NCBI GenBank assembly: GCA_026874595.1
Contig: CM049313.1
Coordinates: 12,027,508-12,091,507, forward strand
Reading direction: 5' to 3'
Length of the DNA stretch: 64,000 nucleotides
Source of the DNA: Sipunculus nudus
Taxonomy: Eukaryota > Annelida > Sipuncula > Golfingiida > Sipunculidae
Below the pieces are notes generated by a model. The model did no database searches, had not been told where the DNA came from, and saw only the letters and a program-made list of their open reading frames with translations. Shown in pieces: positions 60,024 through 64,000 of the stretch (within the stretch, counting starts at the first letter, position 1; each line of letters begins with the position of its first letter). The translations under genes and the position numbers were made by a program.

Positions 60024-63000
60024 TATAAAACAAATAATTGAACCCTGACCTATTTTGTTGAAAATACTTTCGAGGGGAGATAATGCCTGAATTCATATTG
60101 TAAACTGTGATTTGTAATGAGTGATGGCCACGTACACATTTCGTTTGCTAGTCGAAAATATAAATATACCTATTTAGAACGTTACAACGTTTACAACAGA
60201 AAATTGTACATATTTTGAATAGTTGTCGGAAAAATAAAATTACATATTTTGTACTTTTGTTAAAAAATATTATTTTTCTATCGTTATTGGCAAAAATTTT
60301 TTATACTACTTGAACTTGCTGAAATCACACCATATGACAGAAATACGTTGCTTATCGTACGAGCTTATGAGAGAATGTTATAAATCGCTGCTGTTGTATG
60401 TAAAGTGGCCACCAGGTGTCAGCTGTGCACACAGGCACTGGATGGTGCCAGTGAGAGTTGATAATGGTGGTAACAGTTGGTAGACATTTTGACAATTACG
60501 TAAATATATGTACCAAATTCGACGAAATATTTACATTGCCACCATTAATAAGTAGAAATGGGTTAGAATATTGGAGCAGTTTTTGTGCCTTTTGGTCCTT
60601 TTAGGTGCTTTTTGGTCCTTTTCGGTTATTAGTCTGATCGCTTTCTCACAGGACCAATGTTGTGGTACCAGAAGTTTGAGTACGCTATTGGTCACTGGCT
60701 ACAGAAGACGTCGGAGGACATGCTGGGCTGTGTGCTGTGTAGTCCAGGCTGCTTTAGTCTGTTCAGAGCTTCAAGTCTGGCCAAACAGGAATATAAGAAG
60801 AGTATCCTTGAAATGTACTCCAGCATCCCGGAGAAGTCCTGGCAACACCTTCAGTATGATCAAGGTACCACATAAATATAGATCCTCACGTGCATACATG
60901 GTTACTAATAAAGCAATACCAGATTAACAGATTAGCTTGTAGTTTACTTTGTAAATCTTGGAATACGTTGCACTTAATTGTATCTACTTAAATAATATAT
61001 GGAAACACAACAAACCTGTGTAAATGAAATGTACTAAAAAGGCTTTATATGAAGAAAAGCTATAAGATGTAATTAAACGTGTGTATCTATACCACAGGTG
61101 AAGACCGCTGGCTCTGCACGCTGCTTCTAAAGTATGGGCACCGGGTGGCGTACTGCGCAGCCTCCGACGCCAAGACCTTTGCACCAGAAGGTAATAAAAC
61201 ATCATGGGAAAATTAAGTGGATAATATGGTACTGAAATATTGTTTTCTGTAAGGACAGATCCGCGGTTCGTCCGGGATAAACTATTTTTGATAGATGGCG
61301 CTACAATAAACCCTCGCGAAATTACTCAAATAATTTAAAGTTCCGCAGGAGTTATTTAAAATTTAGAAAATGACCCATCCCCCTACCCCTACCCCCATAA
61401 TTAGCATCAGACTTGGCATCGGGCATTTTTTAGGCGTGGCCATAGAGGACTTGCTTGACAAAAGTAAAGTGCAAAATTCAGTTATTAGGTGGATAACCAT
61501 TGAATACAATGCTCTTTTGCCATGTAACTCAAAATTTCGAGAAACCGATTTACAGTATTCTTTCCCGTTTACCTGTAAACTACCTTCATGGCAGACGCAC
61601 CAAACATGTAACTTCTACTACTCACACCTTGTCCACGTACTTCAGGTTGTATATAATATATTCTATTGTGATAAATATGCTTCATTCAACTATGATTCGG
61701 TGCTTAAGGCTTGGTCAAAAAAGCGATTTCGGCTCCAACTGTTGCCGACACACGTCTTCTTGCCACTAAACCCTCCCCTGGACACTGTCGTCGGAATGTT
61801 TTCTTGTCGCACCCCGCCCCCTCTTTGAACCCTGACAGGCTTTTTCTCCCAATTTCTCGAAACTGCTCATGGGGCTAGCATTTTTCGTACACACTAAAAC
61901 CCGGATGCAGAATGTCGTATATCGGATTTATATTTATACTGGTAGTTGTATTAACAAGTCATTTTTTAAATCAACAAAAGCTCAACATAAATTAACCTAT
62001 ACATCTGCATCATTCCTTGACTCCTTTAACATTCGTTTATACTCAGGTTTCGGTGAGTTTTTCAACCAGAGAAGACGCTGGATACCCTCGACCATGGCCA
62101 ACATCCTTGACCTGTTACTTCATAGTGGGATGGCAGTGAAGAATAATCCCAACATCTCCAGCCCCTACATCATTTACCAGGCATTCTTGTTCCTACTGTC
62201 TACCCTTAGCCCAGGGATGATATATCTCATGATAACAGGTGCTCTAAATGTGAGTAAACATTCCATTTTTATTTATCAGGGCTTTTAAAAGGAAGAGTCC
62301 GGGACGCTCATTCTAAATGTCTCCAAACTCCCATCAGATTTTAGAATGTCCAAAAGAAAGTTGTTATGTGTCGCATTTTGAATGAAGGTGGAAACCCCCT
62401 TTTGTTCAGTATCTATGTCATTATTGTGCCATTATATGATGAGAAATCATGTCATTGTGTTATTTATTTGACTAAAGTGAAATGTAAGGGTCAGTTCTCA
62501 GCGTAGAGTTTGCTCAACTGACTGGTTTGTTTGAAGCAACCGTCGATTGTCAGTGATCGTAACAAGGGCAAACTTTGAACCTTTCTGTTTTACAGGCAAA
62601 GGTCCATCTGACTCTTGAACCCAAAAGTACCAAACGTCCAAAAGAGATTTTGAGCATCACAGACGCGTACTCGAGCTACAGCTACCCCACCCCCCCTCCT
62701 TTGTGGGCATATTCTAAAGTTTAACCAATGATGTTTCCTTGATATCCAAATGGGTCTTGTTAGAACAATGTTAAAATCAACTAAATATGACATCATCCTT
62801 GTAAACAGACCCTTGTGAACGTATACTAGGCTAAAATATTTTAGTATTCTGTTATTCTAGGCTTTTATATATTTTTGTCTTTTTTACTTTAGTCTCTCTC
62901 TCTCTCTCTCTCTCTAAATATATATATATATATATATATTATTCTATCATAACATCCTGGTTCAATCCCATTAACTGATCAGTTTATTCCATTTCAAGTT

Positions 63001-63490
63001 TTTAATATTATATTATATCATATTATATTATATCGTATTATATTATATTTGGTTAAAACACTATTTTTCAGATAATTCTTTGTCTGCTTAAATGATACCT
63101 TGGATAATGACTATTTCATGATAGGACAGTTTTAATTGATGCATAAAACGTGCCGTCTCCAGAAACATTAAGACAGTTGCCCGGATCGCGATAAGTAACG
63201 GTACCGAGAGTTTTCCTGGAGCTTGTTTGCTTATGGATTGTGCCTTACAAGCGCTACTATCTAAACCATGGAGAGCACTGCGCATTAATTACCGTAACTG
63301 GTTGTGCAATCCATGTAAAATAAATGAATTTTATATTTTAAAGTTTCCCTAAAAAAACTTGCGTGACAATAATGCTTTGTGGTTTTAGTCTGCGTATCCT
63401 GAACTGACTCCTCTATGGGCTTTCGTCTTGTCAATCATCCCCGTCATCATCTTTATTGTTGTGTGTTTCCTCGCAAAGCCGGGTATACAG
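48042..63490 (+). CDS. CHS: chitin synthase B (family GT2), 13 exons visible, cut by window end
   Basis: Paralogue of gene A on the same strand, 7.6 kb downstream. 889 codons are visible with fully consistent phases. Cytosolic start and two membrane segments (1-136), membrane bundle (137-452), LLVQPLWDG (~453-484), CATMWHE (~500), YFDDAF (~543), HKKRWSQ (~617), [11 protein letters not shown] (~645), [16 protein letters not shown] (~686), GEDRW (~757), FNQRRRW (~793), then membrane segments to 889. The missing C-terminal part (HPQE and SWGTRE exons) must lie beyond 64000. Unlike gene A it has no visible acidic N-terminal extension and no frame break. All catalytic motifs are intact, so it is probably functional. 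No myosin head is seen. Confidence 0.95.
49123..49276 (-). repeat. 3' LTR of the TRIM-like element
   Basis: 154 bp. Shares with its partner the blocks TGTTACGAA, GGCCGAtcyGG, TTCGAA and AGCGAGTCAGTTCGGTCCGC. Confidence 0.7.
49390..49527 (-). repeat. 5' LTR of the TRIM-like element
   Basis: 138 bp, same orientation as 49123-49276. The last ~45 bp of the two are nearly identical. The middle differs by substitutions and a short indel. Confidence 0.7.
50272..51062 (+). CDS. CHS: CHS B exon 2 (membrane bundle)
   Basis: 791 bp, phase 0 to 2. Acceptor CGTTTAACACAG, donor AACAA|GTAATG. Includes [38 protein letters not shown] and [16 protein letters not shown]. It is very similar to gene A exon 4 at the DNA level as well, which suggests a fairly young duplication or gene conversion. 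Confidence 0.94.
51063..52555 (+). other. CHS B intron 2
   Basis: 1.5 kb without a recognised exon. A GC-richer patch (about 51,950-52,280) with an 80-codon open frame stands out from the AT-rich intron, but I recognise nothing in it. Confidence 0.55.
52556..52714 (+). CDS. CHS: CHS B exon 3
   Basis: 159 bp, phase 2 to 2. Reads FRQWFNCYPSGGGTSVLI, then [19 protein letters not shown]. Acceptor TGGTCTCAACAG, donor CAGAA|GTAATC. Confidence 0.93.
52826..53102 (+). repeat. tandem decoy 3' splice-site array before CHS B exon 4
   Basis: Same structure as the array before gene A exon 6. Mock starts lie near 52908 (TGTAACAG acceptor intact), 52973 (acceptor lost, reads TTATCAT) and 53040 (GGTAACAG intact), plus a truncated unit at 52826-52860. 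The true exon starts at 53103. Periods are 63-67 bp. Confidence 0.85.
53103..53196 (+). CDS. CHS: CHS B exon 4
   Basis: 94 bp, phase 2 to 0. Acceptor CTGTTTGCTGTAACAG. Reads [19 protein letters not shown], then RRRINPTHVSSK. Using the upstream mock acceptor at 53040 instead would extend it by 63 bp in frame with no stop. Confidence 0.9.
53424..53530 (+). CDS. CHS: CHS B exon 5 (CATMWHE)
   Basis: 107 bp, phase 0 to 2. Reads RREERPTPYIYVCATMWHED, then VLEMTNLMKSI. The acceptor GATTTGACCAAAG is weak, with a poor pyrimidine tract. Donor TTGG|GTGAGT. Confidence 0.88.
54177..54235 (+). CDS. CHS: CHS B exon 6
   Basis: 59 bp, phase 2 to 1. Reads LDEDQKRKERGQTDYYQFE. Donor GAAG|GTTTTT. Two codons shorter than gene A exon 8. 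Confidence 0.85.
54301..55037. mobile_element. 737-bp foldback element with CACTATTGTAATAATT ends
   Basis: Starts CACTATTGTAATAATT and ends with its exact inverse. The outer ~220 bp on each side are imperfect inverted copies (GGTTGGCAAGAGG, GAGATTCTTTCAAAA, ATGTCATT..CTGRAAA). ATTACAATAGTG motifs recur throughout. The ends resemble CACTA elements, but no 3-bp duplication is evident. Non-coding, in intron 6 of gene B. Confidence 0.6.
55465..55850 (+). mobile_element. tRNA-derived SINE
   Basis: The 5' part is tRNA-like. An A box (TGGCTCAGGGTAAGAGC, from 55472) and a B box (GAGTTCGAACCTC, about 55514-55526) are spaced as in tRNA genes. A ~300-bp unrelated GC-richer body and an A-rich tail (55829-55850) follow. 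This is the architecture of a SINE transcribed by RNA polymerase III. It sits in intron 6 of gene B. Confidence 0.75.
56358..56412. repeat. (TA)n microsatellite
   Basis: About 27 TA units in intron 6 of gene B. Confidence 0.9.
56813..56847. repeat. (ATT)n microsatellite
   Basis: Imperfect ATT/TTA repeats, 160 bp before exon 7 of gene B. Confidence 0.8.
57007..57109 (+). CDS. CHS: CHS B exon 7
   Basis: 103 bp, phase 1 to 2. Reads [20 protein letters not shown], then YVKKLINVMKQVT. Acceptor TTTTGGGTCCAG, donor ACAAG|GTAACA. Confidence 0.93.
57110..58543 (+). other. CHS B intron 7
   Basis: 1.4 kb, no exon seen. A G-run lies at 57661-57670. An open frame at 57943-58242 has no family features. 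Confidence 0.6.
58544..58688 (+). CDS. CHS: CHS B exon 8
   Basis: 145 bp, phase 2 to 0. Reads [20 protein letters not shown], then [17 protein letters not shown]. Acceptor TATTCTTTGCAG, donor CAG|GTAAAC. Confidence 0.94.
59018..59082. repeat. (TA)n microsatellite, one interruption
   Basis: About 32 TA units with a single TTT interruption near 59061. Confidence 0.9.
59648..59691. repeat. (TA)n microsatellite abutting a splice acceptor
   Basis: About 22 TA units. Only ATATTTTATATTTAG separates it from exon 9. Confidence 0.9.
59707..59896 (+). CDS. CHS: CHS B exon 9 (catalytic DGD)
   Basis: 190 bp, phase 0 to 1. Begins [19 protein letters not shown], then [19 protein letters not shown], ends [13 protein letters not shown]. 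Shorter than gene A exon 11 by nine codons before LALDGD. Donor TGTG|GTAAGC. Confidence 0.95.
59964..60019. repeat. (TA)n microsatellite, one interruption
   Basis: TA repeats with a single TG interruption, in intron 9 of gene B. Confidence 0.9.
60652..60864 (+). CDS. CHS: CHS B exon 10 (catalytic)
   Basis: 213 bp, phase 1 to 1. Reads [19 protein letters not shown], then [18 protein letters not shown]. Acceptor CTTTCTCACAG, donor TCAAG|GTACCA. Confidence 0.95.
61098..61190 (+). CDS. CHS: CHS B exon 11 (EDRW)
   Basis: 93 bp, phase 1 to 1. Reads [20 protein letters not shown], then [11 protein letters not shown]. Acceptor TATACCACAG, donor AGAAG|GTAATA. Confidence 0.95.
61191..62046 (+). other. 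CHS B intron 11
   Basis: 0.86 kb. A 152-codon open frame (61370-61828) lies here without recognisable domain and with ordinary composition; treated as chance. Confidence 0.55.
62047..62249 (+). CDS. CHS: CHS B exon 12 (QRRRW)
   Basis: 203 bp, phase 1 to 0. Reads [19 protein letters not shown], then SSPYIIYQAFLFLLSTLSPG. Acceptor TTTATACTCAG, donor AAT|GTGAGT. Confidence 0.95.
62400..62690. repeat. dispersed repeat, copy 2
   Basis: Related to 11215-11480 inside the CACTA element, with the same landmark order (ATTATATGAT, CAGTTCTCAGCGT, GCAACCGTC, TTTTGAGCATCACAGAC). Lies in intron 12 of gene B. Family unknown. Confidence 0.4.
62889..62939. repeat. compound (CT)n-(TA)n microsatellite
   Basis: CT dinucleotides followed by TA dinucleotides in intron 12. 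TATTATATTA-type simple repeats follow at 63005-63050. Confidence 0.85.
63389..63490 (+). CDS. CHS: CHS B exon 13 (membrane segment, last in window)
   Basis: 102 bp, phase 0 to 0. Reads SAYPELTPLWAFVLSIIPV, then IIFIVVCFLAKPGIQ. Acceptor TGTGGTTTTAG, donor CAG|GTAAGT. The gene continues beyond 64000. Confidence 0.93.
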
Positions 63491-64000
63491 GTAAGTCATT
63501 CATTTAAGATATACATAAACATTGTCATAATATGTGTTTCATCTCATGCTAATGGGATACCTCAACCTCCGTGCAATGATATGACCCTGCTCGTAAGTAC
63601 GGACTAAAGCATGTTTGACCTGACATTTGACCCAGTCAACGCCTCACTTGGTGATTAGTAAATGTAAACAACATGTGACTCTCGATCCCTTAGGATTCAT
63701 GTCTTATTTTAGCATGTAACAATGGTTAATCTCCCAATTCATTAAGGTAATAATTTTGCATAATGTTGAAAGACAACAACAAGTGTCCCTGCACTATCGT
63801 CGTGCATTCATGTCTTTAACAGTTCTGGCAGCAGTTGTATCATGTAAACTATCACTGGTAGCACGTGCACACGTTTCTGTTTATATTTACAATACCCCAT
63901 CACAGATATTACACCGCAAAAAGGTCTGCAGGTTTATCAATATAAACAATATATTTCATGAACAAATGCCGTTTATTGGTTATATTTCGAATTGATGTTG
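63491..64000 (+). other. CHS B intron 13, incomplete
   Basis: 510 bp to the window edge. No exon seen, and no copy of the 66-bp minisatellite unit that fills the homologous intron of gene A. Confidence 0.6.

Noticed and set aside
42755-60096. Frames with long Tyr-Ile runs (for example near 42.8, 43.3, 56.4 and 59.9 kb)
   Set aside because: They are translations of (TA)n microsatellites.
61370-61828. 152-codon open frame in gene B intron 11
   Set aside because: No family motif, not at splice-defined borders, and flanked by in-phase exons 11 and 12, which join correctly without it.

Overview
This is eukaryotic, AT-rich, intron-rich DNA. It most likely comes from a marine mollusc or another lophotrochozoan. 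That inference rests on two chitin synthase genes of animal type, very frequent (TA)n tracts, and dense LTR, CACTA and SINE insertions. No prokaryotic operon, rRNA gene or CRISPR array is present.

Layout. Positions 1-2566 hold no gene, only a GC-rich repeat at 859-1065. Positions 2571-19517 are a minus-strand Ty3/gypsy-like LTR retrotransposon. It has two ~785-bp LTRs, a 4-bp GTAT target duplication, a tRNA-Pro-like primer site and a decayed gag-protease-integrase-RT-RNase H region. Integrase lies before reverse transcriptase, the order of the Gmr1-like group. Its integrase is split by a 10.1-kb CACTA-type transposon (6005-16115) with >320-bp terminal inverted repeats and a TAA target duplication. 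That element has no recognisable transposase and carries several smaller repeats.

Two chitin synthase paralogues follow on the plus strand. Gene A (21996-40479) is complete except for an unresolved reading-frame break. Gene B starts at 48042 and runs off the right edge after 13 exons. From A3/B1 to A15/B13 the two genes match exon for exon, with the same intron phases. They encode an N-terminal membrane bundle, a catalytic core ([27 protein letters not shown]) and, in gene A, the C-terminal membrane region with SWGTRE. No myosin head is seen in either gene.

Notable intronic structures are: (i) in both genes, a tandem array of ~65-bp units immediately before the same exon, each copying the 3' splice site plus the first bases of that exon; (ii) in gene A, 33 near-identical 66-bp units (36523-38708), open in one frame on each strand, next to a frame break where a membrane-segment exon should be; (iii) in gene B, a 405-bp TRIM-like miniature LTR element, a CACTA-ended foldback element and a tRNA-derived SINE. 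A small tandem repeat with a CRE-like TGACGTCA lies just upstream of gene A.

Limits: exon boundaries were read by eye from splice consensus, paralogue comparison and phase bookkeeping. Repeat-class calls rest on termini and target duplications, not on database searches.
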